This document shows, piece by piece, positions 1 through 4,568 of a DNA stretch of 34,658 nt. Source of the stretch: Clostridium sp. LS (GTDB lineage: Bacteria > Bacillota > Clostridia > Clostridiales > Clostridiaceae). Positions within the stretch are counted from its first letter, which is position 1. The number at the start of each line of letters is the position of its first letter. The stretch lies in NCBI RefSeq assembly GCF_002760435.1, contig NZ_AUUU01000252.1, forward strand, positions 1-34,658. The letters are read 5' to 3'. Position numbers and translations under genes: made by a program. Under the pieces are notes generated by a model. The model saw nothing but the letters and a program-made list of their open reading frames with translations. It did no database searches and was not told where the DNA came from.

Positions 1-102
1 GATGGTGAATGTTATTGCTTTGATGAACATGGAGGATTATACATGAACTGTACAACTCCAGATGGCTACAAAGTTGATGATACAGGAGCATGGATTCAAT
101 AA
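1..102 (+). CDS. Cell-wall-binding-repeat protein, C-terminal end (partial)
   Basis: This is the last 33 codons of a gene that begins before the window. The frame is open from base 1 to a TAA at 100-102. The visible residues (CFDEHGGLYMNC, then TPDGYKVDDTGAWIQ) match the end of choline-binding/cell-wall-binding repeat proteins, whose last repeat typically reads TPDGYxVDxxGxW. Such proteins are secreted and held on teichoic acids or other wall polymers. A second gene with the same kind of repeat lies at 2423-3238. The catalytic or other upstream domain cannot be seen. Confidence 0.75.
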   Translation, partial: DGECYCFDEHGGLYMNCTTPDGYKVDDTGAWIQ

Positions 103-130
103 ATTAAATAATTATTTTGGCAAGAGTTTT

Positions 131-167
131 AAGGGTATGGGAGTTAATCCTGTACCCTTTATTTTTA
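131..167 (+). terminator. Rho-independent terminator
   Basis: AAGGGTATGGGA pairs with TCCTGTACCCTT over 12 positions (two G-U pairs) around a short loop and is followed by TTATTTTTAT. It lies 29 bases after the stop of the partial cell-wall-binding gene and probably ends its transcript. Confidence 0.8.
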
Positions 168-347
168 TGTTTATTAATATATATTTTATTTTCATATAAT
201 TTATTTATATACTTAAAACTAAGTCATAATGAGGCATCAAAAATAAATCTAAACAAAAAAGGAGTGAAATTTTATGTTTTTTATACTTATTTATAATTTA
301 TTTAACTAAGTATACTTACAGGATTTGTAATCCCATAAGCCTCAAAA

Positions 348-437
348 TTATTTTGTAGCTAGTACCAATAAAATCAACATTGAGAAAATCCATAGTACAA
401 GCAAAACAAAATCTTGAGGATCCTTAGTATTAAACAC
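348..437 (-). CDS. Tiny holin-like membrane peptide, possible type I toxin
   Basis: A 29-codon reading frame starts at GTG (435-437) and ends at TAA (348-350). It is preceded at seven bases by the ribosome site AGGAGTG (444-450) and by a good sigma-A promoter. The peptide has a short polar start (MFNTKDPQDF), a hydrophobic stretch of about 17 residues (VLLVLWIFSMLILLVLA) and a charged TK end. That layout, one membrane span with a tiny basic tail, is typical of toxins of Firmicutes type I toxin-antitoxin loci and of annotated 'putative holin-like toxins'. A putative small RNA with partial complementarity to its leader lies just upstream (594-660). Toxicity is inferred from size, shape and context; no close homologue is claimed. 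Confidence 0.6.
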   Translation of the reverse strand: MFNTKDPQDFVLLVLWIFSMLILLVLATK

Positions 438-474
438 AAAAATCACTCCTGAAATCTCTATTTGGTTTGATAAT

Positions 475-503
475 ATTTTATAACTTATAAGTTCAATATT
501 CAA
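475..503 (-). promoter_or_regulatory. Sigma-A promoter of the holin-like peptide
   Basis: On the minus strand TTGAAT (498-503) and TAAAAT (475-480) are separated by exactly 17 bases. The predicted start near 468 gives a leader of about 30 bases that carries AATAGAG and then the AGGAGTG ribosome site. Confidence 0.65.
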
Positions 504-593
504 GTAGAAATATTTTGACCTATTATTTAGCTACCCTTTATTTTTATTTGTGGAAACCTTGTCCACATTGTAGTATTATGTAAATATAACCAA

Positions 594-660
594 ATAAAAA
601 GAACCCATGCGACTACCAATCAATCATGGGTTCTTAGTTGTAATAGAGTTCGATTAAGTT
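594..660 (-). ncRNA. Putative small RNA (antitoxin candidate)
   Basis: On the minus strand an extended -10 box (TG-n-TATAAT, 667-675) is followed about 60 bases later by a perfect 10-bp hairpin (AGAACCCATG...CATGGGTTCT, 600-634) and TTTTTATTT, a strong terminator. This defines an RNA of roughly 65-70 nt with no plausible reading frame. Its 5' part contains CUCUAUU, complementary to AAUAGAG in the leader of the downstream holin-like gene (456-462). Its hairpin loop contains UUGGU, complementary to the adjacent ACCAA. The two matches are in an order compatible with one duplex. RNA and target lie on the same strand, so this would not be a simple cis-antisense RNA. The function is inferred. Confidence 0.45.
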
Positions 661-670
661 ACCTCTATTA
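641..670. repeat. 8-bp inverted repeat overlapping the small-RNA promoter
   Basis: TAATAGAG (641-648) and CTCTATTA (663-670) are perfect inverted copies with a 14-base loop. The right arm overlaps the -10 box of the putative small RNA and the left arm supplies its CUCUAUU element. It could be an operator or a 5' hairpin of the RNA. Confidence 0.5.
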
Positions 671-716
671 TAACATAATTTAGTGAAAATATAAATATAT
701 AACGGAGGAACAGAAC

Positions 717-1613
717 ATGAGGCATTTTGTATACTTAGATACAGATACATTAAATTCGTATTTATCGCAAATAAATGGAGGATTGTTAAAATCAGCGGTT
801 AATGAGGTTAAAGATGAGGTCGCAACAACTCAAAATGAAAATACAATTCCAGGTAAAACTAATTTTACTACTGAGATTGGATTAAAACCTATATTGGGAT
901 TTAAATTTTCAGAAGATAAGGAAATAGTTAATACAACCAATACGTTATCACAAATTGAAACTGGAAGAGAATTGATTGAGAAAATATTACATGACAATGC
1001 ATATGATCAATTTGTTGCTTATCTGAAAGATAATACCTTAATTGGCGAACTTGAAAACAGCGCTATAGGTAATTATGTGAAAATCGAAGATAATTTTATA
1101 ATTAGAGATTTAAATTACATATTAAATATATTTTCGCAGGATTTAGCTGAATTTATTGCTGAAGAAACAGTAAAGCCATTTAGAAACGAATTAAACAATA
1201 ATAAGGAAAAGTTAAATGCTAATGGAATAAAGGCGGCAGGAAAAAATATTGAATCAATTAAAAGTAATGTACTCAAGGAATATGCTGATTATAGCAAAAT
1301 GTTCAACATAATAAAAACTATACTTCCATATTCAGAGTTCGTTATTTGTAATAATTGCTTAATTCCAATAACAAAAAAATATCTAAGGGAATCTTTGAAC
1401 CAGATTAGATTTAATTATTCAGAAAAAATTAAAATAGTAGGAAGATATACAAGCACATTGAAAGACTCTTTAGATAGGGAAAAACAAGTTAACAATTCTT
1501 TTGATGATATGTTTAGTGTTTTAGATAAAAGCTTTCAAGAGTTGTATGTAAATACTCTTGGATTCAATGAGGATATGAAAATAGTTATACCTATAGCTTT
1601 GTATTTTGAATAG
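717..1613 (+). CDS. DUF6414-like protein
   Basis: This is a 298-aa protein with no signal peptide or membrane span. Its opening, MRHFVYLDTDTLNSYLSQINGGL, is the feature I associate with the DUF6414 family (F-x-YLDTDxLNSYLxQI), whose function is unknown. The middle (about residues 130-190) is Lys/Asn-rich and probably helical. The C-terminal third contains an ICNNC pair of cysteines (about residues 212-216) and ends in IVIPIALYFE. The ribosome site CGGAGGAAC stands eight bases before ATG. The gene stands alone and overlaps the convergent gene 1591-1785 by 23 bases. Members of this family often occur in accessory DNA, which fits the setting. The family name is from memory and unverified. Confidence 0.6.
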   Translation: MRHFVYLDTDTLNSYLSQINGGLLKSAVNEVKDEVATTQNENTIPGKTNFTTEIGLKPILGFKFSEDKEIVNTTNTLSQIETGRELIEKILHDNAYDQFVAYLKDNTLIGELENSAIGNYVKIEDNFIIRDLNYILNIFSQDLAEFIAEETVKPFRNELNNNKEKLNANGIKAAGKNIESIKSNVLKEYADYSKMFNIIKTILPYSEFVICNNCLIPITKKYLRESLNQIRFNYSEKIKIVGRYTSTLKDSLDREKQVNNSFDDMFSVLDKSFQELYVNTLGFNEDMKIVIPIALYFE

Positions 1614-1785
1614 ATTTTCTAATTTCAGATATTCTGGATTGAGATGATGATATTTTGTTGTTTAAGTCTTTTGAAAAATCAGAATTCTTCTTATTTATAG
1701 CAGCCTTAGCACTATTATTTTCAGAATCAAAATTTTGCATTCTATTAAACTGACTATTTAGAAGATTTTTAATTTCCTTAAACAT
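1591..1785 (-). CDS. Small coiled-coil protein of unknown function
   Basis: This 64-aa product (MFKEIKNLLN...) is rich in Ser, Asn, Lys and Gln, lacks hydrophobic segments, and looks helical, possibly coiled-coil, towards its C-terminus. It has a ribosome site (AAGGAAGTGAT) and a sigma-A promoter with 17-bp spacing at 1826-1854, so I take it as real although short. Its 3' end overlaps the convergent 717-1613 gene by 23 bases, so the two transcripts are partly antisense. I do not recognise the family. Confidence 0.6.
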   Translation of the reverse strand: MFKEIKNLLNSQFNRMQNFDSENNSAKAAINKKNSDFSKDLNNKISSSQSRISEIRKSIQNTKL

Positions 1786-1825
1786 AATATCACTTCCTTA
1801 ATAAAAGAATTAATTTTATAATTAA

Positions 1826-1854
1826 ATTATAATACAGTATAAATCTATATACAA
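1826..1854 (-). promoter_or_regulatory. Sigma-A promoter of the 64-aa gene
   Basis: On the minus strand TTGTAT (1849-1854) and TATAAT (1826-1831) are 17 bases apart and sit about 40 bases upstream of the start codon at 1785. Confidence 0.6.
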
Positions 1855-1867
1855 TGTTTTTATGATT

Positions 1868-1908
1868 AAGCAGTAGCAAGGAGCAATCTAACTACTGCTT
1901 ATTTTTTA
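1868..1908 (+). terminator. Rho-independent terminator
   Basis: AAGCAGTAG (1868-1876) pairs perfectly with CTACTGCTT (1892-1900) and is followed by ATTTTTTAT. It faces rightward, isolating the 57-aa gene from read-through out of 717-1613. Confidence 0.7.
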
Positions 1909-1927
1909 TGCCATTTTACATAATTTA

Positions 1928-1936
1928 TGGTATAAT
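1928..1936 (+). promoter_or_regulatory. Extended -10 promoter of the 57-aa gene
   Basis: TG-G-TATAAT is a perfect extended -10 box. The -35 region is weak (ATGCCA at 1908-1913). It lies 31 bases before the ATG at 1968. Confidence 0.55.
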
Positions 1937-1967
1937 TATGTAAAAGTATATATGAAAGGATGAGATT

Positions 1968-2141
1968 ATGGGGAGTGCAAAATCAAGTTTAATAAAGTCA
2001 GCATCAGGATTTTTTCTAGCTGCAACGTGTATAATGTATCCTCAACAAGTTGGTGGATTCGTTGCAAAAGCTTTAGGCATGTTTGGAAATCTATTTAGCA
2101 GTATTGTTACACCTATATTTCTAAAAGCTATTGGCTCTTAA
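1968..2141 (+). CDS. 57-aa hydrophobic small protein, unknown
   Basis: The frame opens at ATG 1968 behind the ribosome site AAAGGATGAG and closes at TAA 2139-2141. The product starts MGSAKSSLIKSASGFFLAAT, has Cys21 and Pro25, and continues with a Gly/Ala/Phe-rich half (GGFVAKALGMFGNLF) and a hydrophobic tail ending LKAIGS. There are two hydrophobic or amphipathic segments (about 13-24 and 30-55), few charges, and a net positive charge from four lysines. No signal-peptidase site or double-glycine leader is visible. The size and composition would suit a membrane-active peptide or a small membrane protein, but I recognise no family. It has its own promoter and lies between terminators, so it is probably monocistronic. 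Confidence 0.6.
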   Translation: MGSAKSSLIKSASGFFLAATCIMYPQQVGGFVAKALGMFGNLFSSIVTPIFLKAIGS

Positions 2142-2159
2142 TTATACTCAAACAAAAAA

Positions 2160-2185
2160 GATGCAGTCATTAATTTGGCTGCATC
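2160..2185. repeat. Copy 1 of a terminator-like repeat
   Basis: GATGCAG and CTGCATC flank the loop TCATTAATTTGG. The same loop and 3' arm recur at 3252-3275 with one base difference in the core. Here the T-tract follows on the minus strand only (CTTTTTT side), so it would terminate leftward transcription, yet no leftward gene lies to its right for 4 kb. Confidence 0.6.
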
Positions 2186-2282
2186 ATAAAAATATTTAAA
2201 AAGATAAGTAATTTGAATTATATATTATAATAATTGACACAATATAGATAAAATATACAAGTAAATTTTTAAAATATTTATA

Positions 2283-2326
2283 AAAGGTAGATTAGGTAGA
2301 AATACTTAGTCTACCTTTATTTTTTT
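2283..2326 (+). terminator. Rho-independent terminator
   Basis: AAAGGTAGA (2283-2291) pairs with TCTACCTTT (2310-2318) and is followed by ATTTTTTT. It is the first rightward terminator after the 57-aa gene. Confidence 0.75.
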
Positions 2327-2360
2327 GTACAAATTCTAATAGTAAAGTATTTACACAATA

Positions 2361-2369
2361 TGATATAAT
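2361..2369 (+). promoter_or_regulatory. Extended -10 promoter of the secreted wall-binding protein
   Basis: TG-A-TATAAT lies 54 bases before the GTG start at 2423. The -35 region does not match the consensus. Confidence 0.5.
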
Positions 2370-2422
2370 TTGTTCATAATGTAATAAATTAGTATATGAA
2401 ATATTTGACAGGGGGAAATAAC

Positions 2423-3238
2423 GTGAAAATTAGAAAATTTAAAAAGATAATAGCATTAATAATATCTATATCAAGCATAGTACCTATAATACCTAACAGT
2501 TTAATTAACGCAAATGCGGCAGAAACAGGTTGGATACAGGGTGAAAGTTATTGGCATTACATGGATGCGACAGGCAGAGTCGCAACTGGATGGTTAAAAG
2601 ATAATGGATACTGGTATTATTTTGATAGTAAAGGAATTATGAAAACCGGATGGGTATATGTAGATGGTAATTGGTATTACTTTTATTCAGATGGCAAAAT
2701 GGCTACAGAAACAACTATTGATGGGTATTATTTAAATTCAGGTGGAGCATGGACAAACAGCAAACCCAACAATCAATCTTTGGAAACTAATACCCTAACG
2801 TGGAAAGACGTACAAGGTACTCATAGTATTAAAGATGCTGCTCCAATGCAAGTAGATTACGATGCAGAAAAACTAGTATCCTACGAAAATATAGAAATAA
2901 ATGATGATGACAATACACTAATGAAATTACTTTTTTATCATTTAGATCACGAAGTATTATCTTTACCAGAAGCAAAATATCAATGTGTGGGAAAGACAAT
3001 TGGTGGTAAATATTTAATTAAAGATATTAAGTATTTTCAGAAAGACTTGCAACCTGCAGAATTTAATTGTGACCATTTTAATGCGCAGGCAATAGCAAAT
3101 TTTTTAAAGCAAAGTAGTATATATAATTATAAGTCAACATCCCCCTATGTTTATGATACAGGTATAGCTATGTTAGTAGGAAATGTTAACACACATTGGG
3201 AAATTGTAAGAATGGTAGTAGAATTTGAGGCAGTATAA
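2423..3238 (+). CDS. Secreted protein with cell-wall-binding repeats and unknown C-terminal domain
   Basis: I choose GTG 2423 because GGGGGA stands eight bases upstream; an ATG at 2396 in the same frame has no ribosome site. The 271-aa product has a basic start (KIRKFKK), a hydrophobic signal sequence and a likely cut after ANA. Three to four choline-binding-type repeats follow at about residues 35-110 (GW...YWHYMDATGRVATGW, YWYYFDSKGIMKTGW, WYYFYSDGKMATE). Residues 120-271 form a domain I do not recognise, with YQCVGK and FNCDHFN motifs. The repeats should anchor the protein to the envelope, like the partial gene at 1-102. No catalytic motif is evident. It probably ends at the terminator 3252-3283. 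Confidence 0.8.
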   Translation: MKIRKFKKIIALIISISSIVPIIPNSLINANAAETGWIQGESYWHYMDATGRVATGWLKDNGYWYYFDSKGIMKTGWVYVDGNWYYFYSDGKMATETTIDGYYLNSGGAWTNSKPNNQSLETNTLTWKDVQGTHSIKDAAPMQVDYDAEKLVSYENIEINDDDNTLMKLLFYHLDHEVLSLPEAKYQCVGKTIGGKYLIKDIKYFQKDLQPAEFNCDHFNAQAIANFLKQSSIYNYKSTSPYVYDTGIAMLVGNVNTHWEIVRMVVEFEAV

Positions 3239-3251
3239 GAATGATAAGAAC

Positions 3252-3283
3252 ATGTAGTCATTAATTTGGCTGCATATTTTTTT
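3252..3283 (+). terminator. Rho-independent terminator; copy 2 of the repeat
   Basis: ATGTAG (3252-3257) pairs with CTGCAT (3270-3275; one G-U) and is followed by ATTTTTTT. The loop and right arm are identical to the copy at 2160-2185. Confidence 0.75.
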
Positions 3284-3287
3284 ACAT

Positions 3288-3315
3288 AAAAAAGGCAGTA
3301 ACCGAAGTTACCGCC
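3288..3315 (-). terminator. Orphan leftward terminator with UUCG tetraloop
   Basis: On the minus strand GGCGGTAAC, the loop TTCG and GTTACTGCC form a 9-bp stem (one G-U) followed by TTTTTT. UUCG tetraloops are exceptionally stable. No leftward gene lies to its right before 6.3 kb, so it is either a remnant of a lost gene or a barrier against antisense transcription. Confidence 0.7.
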
Positions 3316-3319
3316 AGTC

Positions 3320-3493
3320 CATTTTGCAAGTAAAGTAAGCTTTTACTATAAGGATAAAAAGCTTTTAGGAACAGCCAGTGGAAGTGTAAATAACTTTGAA
3401 CCAACAGATGCTAAAATATTTTCAGCAATAATGTCTGAGGACTTTAGTAAGGCTGCAAATACTAAAGTTCAAGTTGATACATTAGTACAATAA
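3320..3493 (+). pseudogene. C-terminal fragment of a secreted FxLYD-like protein
   Basis: A frame open from 3302 and closing at TAA 3491-3493 encodes protein-like sequence: VSFYYKDKKLLGTASGS, then VNNFEPTDAKIFSAIM and a tail ending KVQVDTLVQ. The pattern (strand, 'DKKLLGTASGSVNNFEP', 'KVQVDT') resembles the C-terminus of FxLYD-type beta-sandwich domains found on clostridial surface proteins. There is no start codon or ribosome site, and the upstream edge runs straight into the orphan terminator 3288-3315, so the 5' part is missing. A proper terminator still follows. I regard it as the remnant of a deleted gene. The family is inferred from motif shape only. Confidence 0.55.
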
Positions 3494-3506
3494 ATTTAAA
3501 AACATG

Positions 3507-3534
3507 GCTAGGATTAGATTTCCTAGCTTTTTTT
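3507..3534 (+). terminator. Rho-independent terminator
   Basis: GCTAGGA (3507-3513) pairs perfectly with TCCTAGC (3521-3527) and is followed by seven T. It follows the gene fragment by 13 bases. Confidence 0.85.
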
Positions 3535-3563
3535 ATTTACAAAATAATCAAAAAGTAGTAATA

Positions 3564-3599
3564 TATAATCAAACAAATGTTCGTGCGAATTAATATTCG
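3564..3599 (+). promoter_or_regulatory. -10 box with two tandem LexA-like operators
   Basis: A TATAAT (3564-3569) is followed directly by CAAAC-AAAT-GTTCG (3570-3583) and CGAAT-TAAT-ATTCG (3586-3599). Both have the Gram-positive LexA-box layout CGAAC-N4-GTTCG: one mismatch in the first, two symmetric substitutions in the second. Their centres are 16 bp apart and they cover the predicted transcription start, so a bound repressor would block initiation. The nearest candidate repressor is the LexA-domain protein at 3957-4169 in the same transcript. The -35 is not convincing. Confidence 0.55.
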
Positions 3600-3683
3600 T
3601 GTAACAAGGGGGAGAATTTTATAGAGAACTATGGATGTAAACATGTGGTACATGCATACTTAATATGATTAGGAGTAAAGACA

Positions 3684-3932
3684 ATGAGAGTTGTTTCTAA
3701 ATCAATAGAAGTTGTAGCTTATTTTGATACTGATGGAAGAATAAAGCCTATAAAGTTTAGAATAGAAGAAAACGATGGGTATAAAGTAATAAAAATATCT
3801 AAGATTATAAGCACTGATTTAGAAAATAAAATGTTGGTGTTTAGATGTAGTTCGGTAATTGGTGAAAAAGAGATAATTTTCGAATTAAAATATGATCCTG
3901 AAAACTGCACGTGGATACTTTATAAAATATAA
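3684..3932 (+). CDS. Conserved small protein beside a LexA-like gene
   Basis: This 82-aa protein (MRVVSKSIEVVAYFDTDGRI, then PIKFRIEENDGYKVIKISKI) consists of alternating strands and ends in FELKYDPENCTWILYKI. It has no signal or membrane segment and is probably a small beta-rich fold. The ribosome site AGGAGT stands ten bases before ATG. The gene lies 24 bases before the LexA-domain gene and behind the tandem LexA-like boxes, so the two probably form one transcript. From memory, proteins of this type (SKSIEVIAxFD...FRIE...FELKY) occur in clostridia next to Y-family DNA polymerases and LexA-like genes; no polymerase is present here. The function is unknown. Confidence 0.65.
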   Translation: MRVVSKSIEVVAYFDTDGRIKPIKFRIEENDGYKVIKISKIISTDLENKMLVFRCSSVIGEKEIIFELKYDPENCTWILYKI

Positions 3933-3956
3933 ATTTAAAACAGGAGATGATTATTT

Positions 3957-4169
3957 ATGCTAACAGAAAAACAGCAAAGAATATTAGATATTATAAAAAA
4001 TTTTATGGAGAAAGAGAAAATCTCTCCAACAATTAGAGAGATAGGAGAAATGTCTGGGTTAAAATCTTCATCAACAGTACATTCGTATTTATCACGATTA
4101 GAAAAGAAAGGATATATTTATAGAACTAACAATTGTGCAAGAAGTTTGAGGGTAAAAGAGGGTAAATAA
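3957..4169 (+). CDS. LexA DNA-binding domain protein without peptidase domain
   Basis: The 70-aa product matches the N-terminal winged-helix domain of LexA almost end to end: MLTEKQQRILDIIKNF, SPTIREIGEMSGLKSSSTVH, SYLSRLEKKGYI. Full LexA has about 200 residues with an Ala-Gly cleavage site and a Ser/Lys peptidase; all of that is absent here. TAA at 4167-4169 ends the frame and I saw no continuation in other frames. Such a protein could bind LexA-type boxes but could not be inactivated by RecA-stimulated self-cleavage or dimerise through the usual C-terminal domain. The ribosome site is AGGAGATGAT. Natural self-standing versions exist in clostridia, so it need not be broken. Confidence 0.75.
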   Translation: MLTEKQQRILDIIKNFMEKEKISPTIREIGEMSGLKSSSTVHSYLSRLEKKGYIYRTNNCARSLRVKEGK

Positions 4170-4203
4170 GATAATATATGATGTTATATAATTTATTTGC
4201 CAA

Positions 4204-4228
4204 AGTATTGTAATTATTTTACAATACT
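4204..4228. promoter_or_regulatory. Perfect 10-bp inverted repeat, candidate Xre operator
   Basis: AGTATTGTAA (4204-4213) and TTACAATACT (4219-4228) are perfect inverted copies around TTATT. The repeat ends 16 bases before the GTG start of the Xre gene and has no T-tract, so an operator or leader hairpin is likelier than a terminator. Confidence 0.5.
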
Positions 4229-4244
4229 AATTAGAGGTGGTATT

Positions 4245-4445
4245 GTGGGGGTTAAGAATCGATTAAAAGAAATACGCATGAGGGAATACCTTATGGCTCC
4301 AGGAGAATTTGCTAAGCTACTAGGTATGAGCATAAAAACATATAGTGGATGGGAGAATGAATATAGTAGGCCAACATTAGAAAAAGCTTTAGAAGTTTCA
4401 AAAAAATTAAATAAAGATGTTAATGAAATATGGTATTTAGAATAA
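4245..4445 (+). CDS. Xre-family helix-turn-helix regulator
   Basis: GTG 4245 is chosen because AGAGGTGG lies five bases upstream; an upstream in-frame ATG at 4197 overlaps the inverted repeat and lacks a ribosome site. The 66-aa product is a single HTH_3 domain: VKNRLKEIRMREYLMAPGEF, then AKLLGMSIKTYSGWENEYSR and PTLEKALEVSKKLNKDVNEI, ending IWYLE. Many phage and element repressors have this size and form. The perfect palindrome just upstream (4204-4228) suggests autoregulation. The last codons form part of the terminator 4427-4465. Confidence 0.75.
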   Translation: MGVKNRLKEIRMREYLMAPGEFAKLLGMSIKTYSGWENEYSRPTLEKALEVSKKLNKDVNEIWYLE

Positions 4446-4465
4446 ACTAAGTACCATATTTTTTT
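4427..4465 (+). terminator. Rho-independent terminator overlapping the Xre stop codon
   Basis: AATATGGTATTTAG pairs with CTAAGTACCATATT (14 bp, one G-U) around AATAAA and is followed by TTTTTT. The left arm is inside the coding region of the Xre gene. Confidence 0.8.
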
Positions 4466-4473
4466 ATAGATTT

Positions 4474-4518
4474 TTCTTGAAATTAAAAAATGTTCTTGTA
4501 TTTTAAGAAATATTCCTA
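4474..4518. repeat. Three short phased repeats upstream of the actin-like gene
   Basis: TTCTTG (4474), TTCTTG (4493) and TTCCTA (4513) recur at 19-20 bp spacing, each followed by an A/T-rich block containing an A two bases later. ParM-type operons usually carry a centromere of iterated repeats upstream, bound by the ParR adaptor. Three degenerate copies are thin evidence. Confidence 0.25.
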
Positions 4519-4568
4519 CAAATGGAGCATATAGATATAACAAATGATAAATAAAGGAGTTAAAAGAC

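Noticed and set aside
2396..2422. ATG 2396 as start of the secreted wall-binding protein
   Set aside because: It lacks a ribosome site and would place nine extra residues before the basic signal-peptide start; GTG 2423 has GGGGGA at the right distance.
3608..3668. GGGGGAG followed by an ATA-started 15-codon frame (ENYGCKHVVHAYLI)
   Set aside because: ATA is not a usual start and the frame is tiny. The strong ribosome site is noted, but a gene cannot be supported; it may be a mutated start of a lost leader gene.
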